This document shows, one piece after another, positions 48,213 through 58,527 of a stretch of 64,000 nucleotides of DNA. Origin of the DNA: Rheinheimera sediminis (GTDB lineage: Bacteria > Pseudomonadota > Gammaproteobacteria > Enterobacterales > Alteromonadaceae); contig NZ_RZUF01000003.1 of the NCBI RefSeq assembly GCF_004005375.1, forward strand, positions 166,165 to 230,164. The letters run 5' to 3'. Position 1 is the first letter of the stretch. Each line of letters opens with the position of its first letter. The translations under genes and the position numbers were made by a program. Below the pieces are notes generated by a model. It ran no database searches. It worked only from the letters and a program-made list of their open reading frames with translations, and was not told the origin of the DNA.

Positions 48213-49416
48213 TCTGCTGCTGGAATTACTGTTACCGCTTGCGTTGATGCTACTGACATTGCTGGTGCTTCGACCTTATTTATTAACGCGGCTTGGTGCG
48301 CTCACCTCATACGCCTTGTGGAGTCTGGTGCCTTTATTGCTGCTGTGTTTTGTGCTGCCGTTGCAGTTAAGCAGTAACTCCACTTCGACAGTTATGCAGG
48401 TGTATCAGGTGGGTTTACAGCAGGCAGAACAGCAGTTCAGTCGCAGTTTTTTATTGCTGTGGTTGTGGCTCTCTGGTGTTTTGCTGTTTGCCGCACTAAT
48501 GCTGCGTAGCCAATTGCAGCTTCATAAAGAAAAAGCCGCCGCCAAATCTGTTGATCTCGATTCGGCAGCGCTGGTGTCCGATTTGCCGTGTTTGTTAAGT
48601 CACAAAGCGCAGGGACCTTACATCAGCGGGCTGTTTAAAGCCGAAATTCTGTTACCAACCGACTTTTTCCAGCGTTTTTCGCCCACTCAACAGCAACTGA
48701 TTATTCAGCATGAACTCACACACTGGCGTCGTGGTGATTTGTTTTGCAATCTGCTGGCACTGACTTTGTTGATGTTGTTCTGGTTTAACCCTTTGTGCTG
48801 GTTGGCCTACCGCGCCTACCGTCAGGATCAGGAATTAGCTTGTGATGCGCTGGTGTTAGCTAATGCATCCAAAGCCGACAAAATTGCTTATGGTAAAGCT
48901 TTACTAAGCAACTCAGAGCCAACGCCAGTCAGCTGGCAAGGGCTTATTACTCACTACGGAGATATGAAACAGATGAAACAACGTTTACAGCAATTACAAA
49001 GTCAGCAGGGTTTTAGCAAAAATACGCTGATAGCAGCGGTAGCAGCCGTTTTAGTGGCGGGCCTTTGGTTGCAACAACCTGCGCAGGCAGCTGGTGTTAC
49101 AAATGCTAAGGGCGAACCAGCTCCTGTCATGCGGGTTGAGCCTAAGTATCCAATTCAGGCCGCCGAACAAAAAATTGAAGGTTATGTGGATGCTAAGTTT
49201 GATGTGTCAGCAGAAGGTAAAGTCAGCAACGTGCGTATTGTAAGTTCAGTACCTGAAGCGACCTTTGACAAAGTCAGTATCACAGCTTTGGAACAATGGC
49301 AGTATGCAGCCACAGGCCAGGAGCATAAAGATATGTTGGTGAGGCTGGAGTTTGCTATGGACTTACTCGATGCCAACGTGGAAAGAGTGGGCGTGATACC
49401 TACAGCAAAACACTAA
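48205..49416 (+). CDS. M56 (BlaR1-like) membrane metalloprotease with C-terminal TonB domain
   Basis: 403 residues from the ATG at 48205. Several membrane helices surround a gluzincin site: HELTH (His169, Glu170, His173) and the third ligand Glu210 in QDQELACD. A last helix follows (about 275-293). Instead of the beta-lactam sensor of BlaR1 the periplasmic C-terminus (about 310-395) is a TonB-like domain: VEPKYPIQAAEQKIEGYVDAKFDV, core PKYP...G.V...F. The inducer and target beyond the adjacent repressor are unknown. Confidence 0.9.
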   Translation: MISLLLELLLPLALMLLTLLVLRPYLLTRLGALTSYALWSLVPLLLLCFVLPLQLSSNSTSTVMQVYQVGLQQAEQQFSRSFLLLWLWLSGVLLFAALMLRSQLQLHKEKAAAKSVDLDSAALVSDLPCLLSHKAQGPYISGLFKAEILLPTDFFQRFSPTQQQLIIQHELTHWRRGDLFCNLLALTLLMLFWFNPLCWLAYRAYRQDQELACDALVLANASKADKIAYGKALLSNSEPTPVSWQGLITHYGDMKQMKQRLQQLQSQQGFSKNTLIAAVAAVLVAGLWLQQPAQAAGVTNAKGEPAPVMRVEPKYPIQAAEQKIEGYVDAKFDVSAEGKVSNVRIVSSVPEATFDKVSITALEQWQYAATGQEHKDMLVRLEFAMDLLDANVERVGVIPTAKH

Positions 49417-49619
49417 TGAAGCTGCAGTTTTAGTCTAAATCGCAAAGGGGCCACTGGCTCTTTTGCCATTTGGATTGAGAGCCGAAGAGTGACTTGAATA
49501 AGCACAAGCTGATCCATCTAAAATGCGATAAGTCAGATCTATATCAACTAACAAAACAAAAATACAAGCGTATAATTGCGTTCCGATTAGTTTCCTCTTC
49601 GTTACTAAGGAATTACCAG

Positions 49620-50258
49620 ATGTCTGATTTAATTAGCAAACTAGAGTGGCGTTATGCCACTAAAAAATTCGATCCCAGCCAGGTTGTTTCACAGGATAAA
49701 ATCGACTTTATTCTGGAAGCTATCCGCTTAAGCGCTACCTCCAGTGGTTTACAGCCTTATGAAGTACTGGTGATCACCAATAAAGCGGTGCGTGAACAAA
49801 TTAGGCCTCATGCCTGGAATCAGGGCCAAATCACCGACAGCTCACATTTACTGGTGTTTGCGGCATGGGACAATTACACAGCTGAGCGCATTAATCAGAT
49901 GTTTGATTTAACCAACGAAATTCGTGGTTTTAAAAACGAAGGCTGGGAAAATTACCGCGCTATGCTGCTCAGTACTTACCCGCAGCGTGACGCTGAAACC
50001 AACTATCAGCATGCGGCCCGTCAGGCGTACATTGGTTTAGGTTCAGCTTTAATTGCTGCTGCCGAACTGAAAGTAGACAGCACGCCTATGGAAGGTTTTG
50101 ACCCGGTGAAAGTGGATGAAATCCTTGGCTTAAAAGAAAAAGGCTTACGTTCTGTGTTGTTATTGCCTTTAGGCTACCGCGCCGATGAAGGCGACTGGCT
50201 GGTGGATTTGAAAAAAGTCCGTCGTAGCCGCGAGCAGTTTGTCACTGAAATTAATTAA
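49620..50258 (+). CDS. NAD(P)H-dependent oxidoreductase (nitroreductase family)
   Basis: FMN-dependent nitroreductase-fold protein of 212 residues, close to NfsB/dihydropteridine reductase types. The ATG at 49620 follows AAGGA by 8 bases; an in-frame upstream TTG would add an unconserved tail. The motifs LEWRYATKKFDPSQVV, RLSATSSGLQPYEVLVI and AYIGLGSALIAAAELKVDSTPMEGFDP are typical. The physiological substrate is unknown. Confidence 0.9.
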   Translation: MSDLISKLEWRYATKKFDPSQVVSQDKIDFILEAIRLSATSSGLQPYEVLVITNKAVREQIRPHAWNQGQITDSSHLLVFAAWDNYTAERINQMFDLTNEIRGFKNEGWENYRAMLLSTYPQRDAETNYQHAARQAYIGLGSALIAAAELKVDSTPMEGFDPVKVDEILGLKEKGLRSVLLLPLGYRADEGDWLVDLKKVRRSREQFVTEIN

Positions 50259-50273
50259 TGCTTTGGAAAAGTT

Positions 50274-50305
50274 AGAGAAGGCCTTGGGTGGCCTTCTCTG
50301 TTTTT
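50274..50305 (+). terminator. Terminator after the nitroreductase gene
   Basis: AGAGAAGGCC, loop TTGGGT, GGCCTTCTCT, then GTTTTT: a 10-bp perfect stem 15 bp after the stop. Intrinsic terminator. Confidence 0.88.
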
Positions 50306-50409
50306 ACTCCTGAAATCCTGTTGTTTGTTTTGCCTCTCTGACCTTCATGTCAACGTTCTGTCATATCCATCAGTTATGGTTTGCCGCTTAGTGAAAAGGT
50401 GGGGGCTTT

Positions 50410-50901
50410 ATGTCTATAGTTGAAAAGCCGGAGCAGGATGTGCATCAGGCGCTGAAAAATGCTGCGCCTCTGGCACGTTATCTGGAGCGTAATGCCAGTA
50501 GTGCAGACGCCGCCGATATTTTTCAGGAGTCTATTGCCCGTGTGCTGGAGCAGGCAAAACAACGGCCTATACTGAATCCTCTGGCTTATGCTTTTACTGT
50601 AGCCCGTCATATGCTGATGCGATTAAAACCAGCTGCAGCAGAAGAGCCAGATGAAGTGGTATGCCAAAGTGCCAATCCGGAAGAACTGGCCAGCATGCAG
50701 CAAACTGTGGATCTATTTAGTCAGGCTTTGGCCGCTATGCCCTCCTTAAGGCGGCAAGTCTTTGTGCTGTACCGGATGGAAGGTAAAAGCCGCAGCAATA
50801 TTGCCGCTTTACTACAGATCAGTGAGGATGCAGTATCTAAGCATGTCAGCAGGGCGCTGGCAGATATTCAGCGTCTGATCGATCAGCGCAATCTTTTATA
50901 A
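50410..50901 (+). CDS. FecI-like ECF sigma factor
   Basis: 163-residue extracytoplasmic-function sigma factor. Region 2 is DAADIFQESIARVLEQAKQ...PLAYAFTVARHMLMR, and region 4 is LRRQVFVLYRMEGKSRSNIAALLQISEDAVSKHVSRAL. Its close coupling with a FecR and an STN-containing receptor makes it a cell-surface-signalling sigma factor. A ribosome site AAGGTGGGG precedes the ATG. It would direct transcription of the receptor gene and perhaps its paralogue at 61171. Confidence 0.9.
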   Translation: MSIVEKPEQDVHQALKNAAPLARYLERNASSADAADIFQESIARVLEQAKQRPILNPLAYAFTVARHMLMRLKPAAAEEPDEVVCQSANPEELASMQQTVDLFSQALAAMPSLRRQVFVLYRMEGKSRSNIAALLQISEDAVSKHVSRALADIQRLIDQRNLL

Positions 50902-50925
50902 ATACTGCTTTATAAACCAGGTTTT

Positions 50926-51933
50926 GTGAGTCCTATTTTGAGTGAACAAGAAAAGTTGAATGCAAAAGAACAGGCAGAGCAGGACTTGTATCTGCAAGCC
51001 GCCAGTTGGGTGGAAAAACTCGCCAGTGGTGAGCTGGACAGCCTGAGCAAAAGGCGGTTCAGTAATTGGCTGGAGGCAGATGCCAGACATCCTGTGCTGC
51101 TGCAGTCTATGGTTCAAACCTGGCAGGACCCGGCTTTAACCAAAGCTCTGGCGGCCTATCAGCCTTCGCCATTAAAACGCGTTTTGCCTCAATGGCCAAA
51201 ATTACGGATGACAGCTGTTGCTATGGCGTTCAGTTCAGTGCTGCTGATGCTGTTCTACTTTGGCAATAGCCACTTCTTTGCACCCGCCGCCCCTTACGAG
51301 TTAAAAACAGCTCAGGCCGATAGCATGCAACAAGCTCTGGATGATGGTTCAGTGGTGGATGTAGCGCCAGATAGTCAGCTGACGGTATTTTTTACCCCAG
51401 ATAAACGCCAGGTGCTGCAAGGCCAGGGCGCAGCTTATTTTGCTGTGGCCAAAGATAAACAACGGCCTTTTGAAGTACGGCTGGATCAAGCCAGCGTGGT
51501 GGCTGTAGGCACCGAATTTAATATTGACCGAGACCCGGATCTGATTGATATCACAGTGTACGAAGGTGCTGTGCAGGTGCAAGCTACTGCGGCAGGTCCA
51601 AGTGTGCTGCTAAAAAGTGGCGAGCGAATTCGTATTCAGCAGCATCAATTATCAGCGGTGCAAAAAGTGGATTTGCAGCAGTTAGTCGACTGGCGTTCTG
51701 GCTGGATTGAAATTGAAAACGAAACCTTGGCCTATTTGCTGCACCGGCTAAATCGTTCCGCTTTGGTGCCTGTCAGCGCCAGTGCTGAGGTCGCAGATTT
51801 ACGGGTAGCAGGCCGTTTTGAACTGGCCAATACCCAACAAACTCTGCAGGCATTGAGCGAAGCTTATGGTTTAAAGCTAGAACAAAACAGCAGTGGCATC
51901 CGGCTCAGCCGAACGCCCTCTCTACTTCAGTAA
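50926..51933 (+). CDS. FecR-like anti-sigma/signal transducer
   Basis: 335 residues starting at GTG 50926. The cytoplasmic N-terminal DUF4880-type region (LYLQAASWVEKLASGELD..RRFSNWL) contacts the sigma factor, followed by one membrane helix (about 88-105) and a periplasmic FecR domain (DDGSVVDVAPDSQLTVFF, RPFEVRLDQASVVAVGTEFNI). The C-terminal part contains an STN-like fold (LAYLLHRLNRSALVPV). It relays ligand binding from the receptor plug to FecI. Confidence 0.9.
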   Translation: MSPILSEQEKLNAKEQAEQDLYLQAASWVEKLASGELDSLSKRRFSNWLEADARHPVLLQSMVQTWQDPALTKALAAYQPSPLKRVLPQWPKLRMTAVAMAFSSVLLMLFYFGNSHFFAPAAPYELKTAQADSMQQALDDGSVVDVAPDSQLTVFFTPDKRQVLQGQGAAYFAVAKDKQRPFEVRLDQASVVAVGTEFNIDRDPDLIDITVYEGAVQVQATAAGPSVLLKSGERIRIQQHQLSAVQKVDLQQLVDWRSGWIEIENETLAYLLHRLNRSALVPVSASAEVADLRVAGRFELANTQQTLQALSEAYGLKLEQNSSGIRLSRTPSLLQ

Positions 51934-51935
51934 GA

Positions 51936-54900
51936 ATGGGGCGGGTTGTGTGGTTCCGACCTGAACTCTGTCTGATGTTTTTCTTGCTGTTGTGCTGTTG
52001 CCAAAGTCCTATGGCATGGGCTGCTGCAACACAGCAGAAGCCTGAGCCGCAACAGTTCTACAATCTGCCTGCCCAACCTTTATCCACTGCTTTGCTGCAA
52101 TTTGCCCGCACTGTGAATCAGCCGTTATTGTACGACCCGGCTTTGCTTGAAGGGCTGGTCGCTCCTGCTGTGGTGGGTGAGTTTTCAGCCACAGAGCTAT
52201 TAAATCAGCTGTTAGCGCAGCACCCTTTAGAAGCCATGCCCCGCGCTAAAGGCTGGCTGATTAAAACCAAAGCTGTGGCAGTGAAGCCCGAAGCAATAGC
52301 GCCAATTACTGTCACTACAACCCAGGCCCCTGCAACACCTTTAGAAGTGATAGCGGTGCGCTCCAGCTCAATAAGGCAACAACAGGAGCTTGCTACAACG
52401 CTGTTACCCTCGGCTAACACTTTAAAGCGCCAAGCCATGGTTCGGCAGGATTCTCTGGTGGCTGAAGATATTACCCACTTTCCCGCCCTGAACTTAGCTA
52501 ATTCATTACTGCGGATCCCAGGTATTACCATCAACAGAGAGTGGGGCGAAGGCCGGCAAATTTCCTTGCGGGGGTTGGGTGCTGATTTCACCCTGGTACA
52601 AGTGAATGGTATGGAAGCTTTAGGCACGTCCTCTTCACCTATGGATGCGCGTGGAGCAGTGTCCAGAACCCGGGCTTTTGACTTTAATATTTTTGCCTCT
52701 GAGCTGTTTAACCAAATTGATGTAAAAAAATCCTTTGCTGCCGATCAGGAAGAGGGGGGGATAGCGGGTACTGTTGATTTGCGTACCGCTAAGCCTTTTG
52801 ATTATGACGGCGCAAAAACCAGCATTTCCGCTCAGTTGGGCAGCAATAGCAACACTCGAAGTACAGATCCTCGTTTTTCTGCTTTGTTCTCGCATCTCTG
52901 GTCCGATATTGGCGCTTTGGTTTCTGTCACGCACAGCATTCGATCCACCAATGAATATGGCAGTAACACCACGCGTTGGCGGCGCGAAAGTGGTAAACAA
53001 GCGACAGACAGCAGCGCTGCTGAGCTACAAAACTTACTGGATTCAGGCGAGTTGTGGTTTCCACGTGGCCAGCGTTTTTCGGTCTGGGAAAATGAGCAAA
53101 ACCGCTTAGGGATCACAGGCGCTTTGCAATACAAACCCAATCAGGAGTTCAGTCTGGTGCTGGATTGGATGCACGGCACTCTGAAAAACCAGTTGTCCGA
53201 ACATCATATGGCGGTGAAAGATAATAACCTGGTGAACTCTCTGATCTGGCGTGAAAGTGCGACAGGAGACAAAGAGGTTGTTTATGCCAGTTACCAAAAT
53301 GCCAGTTGGCGAAATGAAAACCGTGAGGATTATAACGAATCGGTGTTTGACCAAATCAGTGTAGCCGCAGACTGGGCTGCAACTGCCGATCTGAGCATCA
53401 AAGCTATGTTGGGGCATAGTTCGTCCGACTACCGTCAACCCCGCCTTTTGAAGCTTAATATAGAAGCAAAACATAAAGCAAACATCATCACCGACTTCAC
53501 CCAGGACGCTTTTTATGGCCGTAGTTATTCGCCGGATTTTGACGTAACGGCGATTGAAGGCTACAAAGTGAGGGATCTGTTTTATCAGTCGAACTTTATC
53601 TATTCCAGTTTCGACAATGCCAAGCTGAATTTTAATTACCACTTAAGTAACAACAAAATACTGCAATTTGGCCTGCATCATAAACAGTTCGGTAACTCAG
53701 GTTTTGAACAAAGAGCCACAGGCTTTCCGTTGAACAGCAGTACACCAGCGAATCAGGGCATACTCAGTCTTCTTCCGGAGCAGGTGCAGCTTTATAGTGG
53801 TCATCCGGAGCAAAGCTGGCTACAAGGTGATGTAACAGCAGTGCAGAGCTTTTATGGCCTGCACGATTTTGCGTTAACAGAGACTGATACCATCAACAGC
53901 TCAGTGTATGATTTAAAAGAACAAACCAACGCAGTTTACCTGCTGTACCACAGCGACTCTCAACTGGCAGGTTTGCCTTTACGCTCCAGCCTTGGCTTGC
54001 GTTTTTTTGATACTCAAATGAGCTCACAGGGGGCCGCTGAAATGCAGCCCACTGGCATTAAGCGGCGGTATTCAGGTTATTTACCCAGCCTGGATATAAC
54101 CTATGAGTTCGCTGAGGATCTGATTTGGCGCACAGGACTGAGTAAAAATATGACTCGCCCGGCGCTAAGCGCTATGGCGTTTTCAGTCAATGTCAGCCAA
54201 ACCTCGCTCGGCGAAAAGGATATAGGTCAAATTTCAACAGGCAACCCAGAGCTGCAACCCTATGGATCCGACAACTTCGATATGGCGCTGGAGTGGTATT
54301 TTGAACAAGCTGGTTTGGCATCTGTAGCGGTATTTTACAAAAACATTGATCACTTTATTGTGACTAAAACCCGACAAAGGTTATATAGCGAACTTGGGCT
54401 ACCAGCCTCTTTACTACCTGCAGGAAAAACGGTCAACGATATCTTTAATGTATCCTCGCCGCAAAACTCCGACTCGTCCAGTATCCGGGGTTTTGAGCTG
54501 GCGCTGCAACGTGATCTGGATTTTCTGCCGGCACCTTTTGATCATTTGGGTGTGATAGCCAACTACACCTGGGCTGATGGCACAACTTTATATCCAAACG
54601 TAGAGAACTCAGGTGAGGATCAGCGCAAAGCTTTTCCCGGCCTGTCGAAACAAAGCTATAACCTGACGTTGTATTACGAAACCCAAGGATGGGGAGCCCG
54701 TATAGCGACAGCCTACAGGGACAAGTACATCACAGGAGTGGAAAGTGGCTCGATTGACGATGACGAACGTGGTTATCACGCCACCACCCACCTCGATTTT
54801 TCAGCCTATTACCGGCTAAACCACCATATCAAACTGAACCTCGAAGCCATCAACCTGACCAATGTTCGTGACGAGTTATACAGCGACTCCAGCAACAGAG

Positions 54901-54959
54901 CCTACAACAGCACCTACAGCGGCCGCACCTATATGCTTGGAGTTACGGCTGAGTTTTGA
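51936..54959 (+). CDS. TonB-dependent receptor with STN signalling domain
   Basis: 1007-residue outer-membrane receptor. After a signal sequence comes the STN domain (about 42-112: FYNLPAQPLSTALLQFARTVNQPLLYD), then the plug with DSLVAEDITHFPALNLANSLLRIPGI and GEGRQISLRGLGADFTLVQVNG, and a barrel ending in GRTYMLGVTAEF. It belongs to the TIGR01782-like (Xanthomonas/Caulobacter) branch, often used for sugars or other scarce nutrients. Two bases separate it from fecR. It is very similar to the receptor at 61171, which lacks STN. Confidence 0.93.
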   Translation: MGRVVWFRPELCLMFFLLLCCCQSPMAWAAATQQKPEPQQFYNLPAQPLSTALLQFARTVNQPLLYDPALLEGLVAPAVVGEFSATELLNQLLAQHPLEAMPRAKGWLIKTKAVAVKPEAIAPITVTTTQAPATPLEVIAVRSSSIRQQQELATTLLPSANTLKRQAMVRQDSLVAEDITHFPALNLANSLLRIPGITINREWGEGRQISLRGLGADFTLVQVNGMEALGTSSSPMDARGAVSRTRAFDFNIFASELFNQIDVKKSFAADQEEGGIAGTVDLRTAKPFDYDGAKTSISAQLGSNSNTRSTDPRFSALFSHLWSDIGALVSVTHSIRSTNEYGSNTTRWRRESGKQATDSSAAELQNLLDSGELWFPRGQRFSVWENEQNRLGITGALQYKPNQEFSLVLDWMHGTLKNQLSEHHMAVKDNNLVNSLIWRESATGDKEVVYASYQNASWRNENREDYNESVFDQISVAADWAATADLSIKAMLGHSSSDYRQPRLLKLNIEAKHKANIITDFTQDAFYGRSYSPDFDVTAIEGYKVRDLFYQSNFIYSSFDNAKLNFNYHLSNNKILQFGLHHKQFGNSGFEQRATGFPLNSSTPANQGILSLLPEQVQLYSGHPEQSWLQGDVTAVQSFYGLHDFALTETDTINSSVYDLKEQTNAVYLLYHSDSQLAGLPLRSSLGLRFFDTQMSSQGAAEMQPTGIKRRYSGYLPSLDITYEFAEDLIWRTGLSKNMTRPALSAMAFSVNVSQTSLGEKDIGQISTGNPELQPYGSDNFDMALEWYFEQAGLASVAVFYKNIDHFIVTKTRQRLYSELGLPASLLPAGKTVNDIFNVSSPQNSDSSSIRGFELALQRDLDFLPAPFDHLGVIANYTWADGTTLYPNVENSGEDQRKAFPGLSKQSYNLTLYYETQGWGARIATAYRDKYITGVESGSIDDDERGYHATTHLDFSAYYRLNHHIKLNLEAINLTNVRDELYSDSSNRAYNSTYSGRTYMLGVTAEF

Positions 54960-54989
54960 GCTCCAGTGGGGCCTGCTGTTTCCTATTCA

Positions 54990-55050
54990 ATGGATATTAT
55001 TATGTCCATAAAGTTACTAATTGAACTACAATGGATATTATAGTGTCCAT
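54990..55050 (+). promoter_or_regulatory. Twin operators upstream of hipBA
   Basis: Two 20-bp dyads of the form ATGGATA-N6-TGTCCAT lie at 54990-55009 and 55031-55050, 41 bp apart start to start (about four helical turns), the second ending 12 bp before hipB. Paired, helically phased dyads in front of a HipB gene are the expected layout for autorepression. Confidence 0.7.
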
Positions 55051-55062
55051 TGCGAGGTTGCC

Positions 55063-55353
55063 ATGAAGTATCTGTTGCTTGCTGAAAATGATGTGCAAAA
55101 GGCTTTTTCTGAACATTTGCGCAAACTAAGGCAACAAGCCAAACTCTCCCGGCTGGATTTGGCAGAGCGCAGTACTGTGCCTGCTGCCACCATCAAAAAA
55201 TTTGAGCTGACAGGGCAAATTTCATTTCGCCAGTTGCTTCTGCTCTGGCAAACACTGGATGACTTAAAGCGCCTTTATGGACTAACCCAACAACAAGCCC
55301 AAAGCCTTACAGCTCCGTTATCTATTGAGGAGGTATTGCGAGATGGCCGTTAA
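55063..55353 (+). CDS. hipB: HipB-type antitoxin (XRE family)
   Basis: 96-residue helix-turn-helix antitoxin; the ATG at 55063 follows GCGAGG. The Cro/C1-type domain is FSEHLRKLRQQAKLSRLDLAERSTVPAATIKKFELTGQISFRQLLLLWQTLD, split as helices 2-4 of the fold. It would neutralise HipA and repress the operon. Its stop overlaps hipA by 11 bases. Divergence from E. coli HipB is large; name given by context. Confidence 0.85.
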   Translation: MKYLLLAENDVQKAFSEHLRKLRQQAKLSRLDLAERSTVPAATIKKFELTGQISFRQLLLLWQTLDDLKRLYGLTQQQAQSLTAPLSIEEVLRDGR

Positions 55354-56632
55354 ACCCGTGCAAAAACTGAATGTATCCCGTACGCTGGAGTCAGGCCAAA
55401 AAGTGTCGGTTGGTGTGCTTGCTCAAAACCGCCACGGCGTGTTTTTTCAGTATGATCAGGATTATCTGAGCCAGTTTGAAAACTTGTCGCCTTTTGTCAT
55501 CCACTTTAATTCTGCAGTGCAACAAGCGCCAAAAACGCCACATGGCGGCTTACATGGAGTATTTGCCGATGCCTTGCCTGATGGCTGGGGATTGTTACTG
55601 CAGGATCGTGTTTTTCGTCGTCACGGCATCTTACCGGCAACTATCACTGCCATGGACAGGTTGGCCTTTGTCGGTGATTCCGCTCTTGGCGCTTTATCCT
55701 TCAGCCCTAGTTCTGAGTATATGGAAGAATCAGCGGCAGACATTAGTCTCGACAGCTTGGGGCTGAATGCTCAGGCGATTTTTGATGGGCAAACCGAAGA
55801 CGTATTAAGCGCGTTAATTGCTGCAGGCAGTGCCGGTGGTGCAAGACCCAAAGCACAACTTTATTTCCAGGGCGACAACTACAGAGTATGCCGGACCATA
55901 CCTATAGCCAATGATGATGCATGGTTAGTCAAATTTACCTCTGCCAATTTAGCCTTGGGCCATGAAGAGGGCTTATGCGAAGCCGCTTATTTAACCCTGG
56001 CAGAGCGGGCAGGGTTAATGCCCCCAGAGTGGAAGTTATTAAATGCGCCTAAAGGGTCGGGTGCGACTAAATGGCTTGCATTGAAGCGTTTTGATTACAT
56101 CAATAACCCGGATGGAAGCAGCGGGAGGCGTCATCTGCATAGTGCCTGTGGTCTGCTGGATGCTGATTTTCGGGTACCAAGTTTAGATTACGAAGACCTG
56201 ATTAAAGCGAGCCGTATTTTATGTAAATCGCCTGCCGCAGGCCAACTGCAATTTAAAAGAGCTATGTTTAACTTACTGCTCTGCAATCAGGATGATCACA
56301 GTAAAAACTGGGCCTTTATGCAAAAAGACAGCGGGGAATGGCAACCAGCACCCTTTTATGATGTCACTTTTAGTCCAAATCCTTTTGGTGAGCATGCCAC
56401 TTCTTTTTGTGGTTTCGGCAAGCAACCACCCCTCAAAGCCCTGCAAAAACTGGCTGAAGCAGCAGGCTTCGCGCGTTGGTCAGTTGCAGAACAACTAATC
56501 AGGGAACTGATGGATCTGGTCTCAGGTTTTAATCAGGTGGCCAATGAATTAGCGATTAAACCTCAGACCACTGCTTTAATAGCAACACAGATAAACAGTT
56601 CGCGCCAGCATCTGGCTGGTATTCTTGGTTAA
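55343..56632 (+). CDS. hipA: HipA-type serine/threonine kinase toxin
   Basis: 429 residues from ATG 55343, which follows a GAGGAGG site by 10 bases. HipA kinases phosphorylate translation factors such as glutamyl-tRNA synthetase and induce dormancy. The N-subdomain has HGGLHGVFADALPDGWG, the GGARPK motif is at 165-170, the catalytic NQDDHSKNWAF places Asp317 in the D309 position of E. coli HipA, and FYDVTFSP (Asp340) is the metal-binding segment. All key residues are present, so the toxin looks active. Confidence 0.93.
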   Translation: MAVKPVQKLNVSRTLESGQKVSVGVLAQNRHGVFFQYDQDYLSQFENLSPFVIHFNSAVQQAPKTPHGGLHGVFADALPDGWGLLLQDRVFRRHGILPATITAMDRLAFVGDSALGALSFSPSSEYMEESAADISLDSLGLNAQAIFDGQTEDVLSALIAAGSAGGARPKAQLYFQGDNYRVCRTIPIANDDAWLVKFTSANLALGHEEGLCEAAYLTLAERAGLMPPEWKLLNAPKGSGATKWLALKRFDYINNPDGSSGRRHLHSACGLLDADFRVPSLDYEDLIKASRILCKSPAAGQLQFKRAMFNLLLCNQDDHSKNWAFMQKDSGEWQPAPFYDVTFSPNPFGEHATSFCGFGKQPPLKALQKLAEAAGFARWSVAEQLIRELMDLVSGFNQVANELAIKPQTTALIATQINSSRQHLAGILG

Positions 56633-56651
56633 ATCACTGCAGGGCTTGTAG

Positions 56652-56701
56652 GGGCAGGGCTTGCCCCTGCCCGTCTCGCGTCCAGACGAAAGTCTGAGCG
56701 A
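56652..56701. repeat. Two adjacent hairpins after hipA
   Basis: GGGCAGGG-CTTGC-CCCTGCCC (56652-56672) is followed by a second hairpin from CTCGC to GCGAG with an AGAC-GAAA-GTCT tip (56674-56701). They fill the gap between convergent hipA and the DUF3297 gene and could be a REP-type element or terminator; no U-tract is seen. Confidence 0.5.
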
Positions 56702-56727
56702 GCTATAAAGTCAACAAAACTGCGGTT

Positions 56728-57000
56728 TTAAGCAGGCTCGGTATAAAAAGCTTCTACTTTACCTTTTAAAGTCATCAGTAACGGCTGGCCACGACGGTCC
56801 AGTGCTTTGGCTGCTGCCACTTTCACCCAACCTTCGCTGATGCAATATTCTTCCACATCAAAACGCTGTTTGCCGTTCAAACGAATACCCACGTCGTGTT
56901 CAAAAATTGCCGCTACATAATGTGGGCTGCGCGGGTTGGTGCAAAGGCGATCCGGTAAATCCGGGCGTGCTGCTGTATCTTGAGTGGTCGTGTCTGTCAT
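56728..57000 (-). CDS. DUF3297 family protein
   Basis: 90-residue small protein. The pattern PDRLCTNPRSPHYVAAIFEHDVGIRLNG...VEEYCISEGWVKV and a C-terminal LKGKVEAFY match DUF3297, a small family of unknown function common in proteobacteria. No ribosome site of note. It lies between hipA and the IS element. Confidence 0.85.
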   Translation of the reverse strand: MTDTTTQDTAARPDLPDRLCTNPRSPHYVAAIFEHDVGIRLNGKQRFDVEEYCISEGWVKVAAAKALDRRGQPLLMTLKGKVEAFYTEPA

Positions 57001-57160
57001 GGCTCTGGCCTATGGTAAATAAAACGTGCGCCATTGTAGGCAAAGCCAGCAGTGGGCTCAAGAGCGGCGGCCAGAAACAAAGAAAAACAAAAAGAAACAA
57101 GGAAAAATAAGACTTTTGCCGCAAGATCGGTTTCTATCGAGATATTGTAGATTGTAGTGG

Positions 57161-58311
<1,151 letters not shown>

Positions 58312-58381
58312 TATTCACCTCGTTCGATGGTTTGATTTTACCACCTAACTTGGTGTCCGGTTTTATTAGACCACTACAGAT

Positions 58382-58527
58382 TGCACTCGCCGCACTGTAG
58401 GTCGCACTCGACGCGGTGTAGATTGCTCTTGCCGGGCTGTAGGTTGCACTCGACGCGGTGTAGATTGCACTCGACGCGGTGTAGATTGCACTCGACGCGC
58501 AGTAGGTTGCACTCGACGCGAAGCGGC
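58382..58527. repeat. 21-bp tandem repeat array, interrupted by the IS
   Basis: About seven units of 21 bp, consensus TGTAGATTGC then ACTCGACGCGG, with variants at a few positions (GGT for GAT; a diverged third unit). The first unit is split: TGTAGAT lies at 57146-57152 on the other side of the IS and continues at 58382. Because 21 is a multiple of 3, repeats translate as 7-residue repeats in all frames; I do not think it is coding. Confidence 0.85.

Noticed and set aside
53106..53642. 178-residue open frame opposite the STN receptor
   Set aside because: Antisense shadow of a conserved receptor barrel; composition and lack of start signals argue against it.
58382..58527. Array considered as CRISPR
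   Set aside because: Units are directly adjacent with no unique spacers, the unit is only 21 bp, and no cas genes are present.
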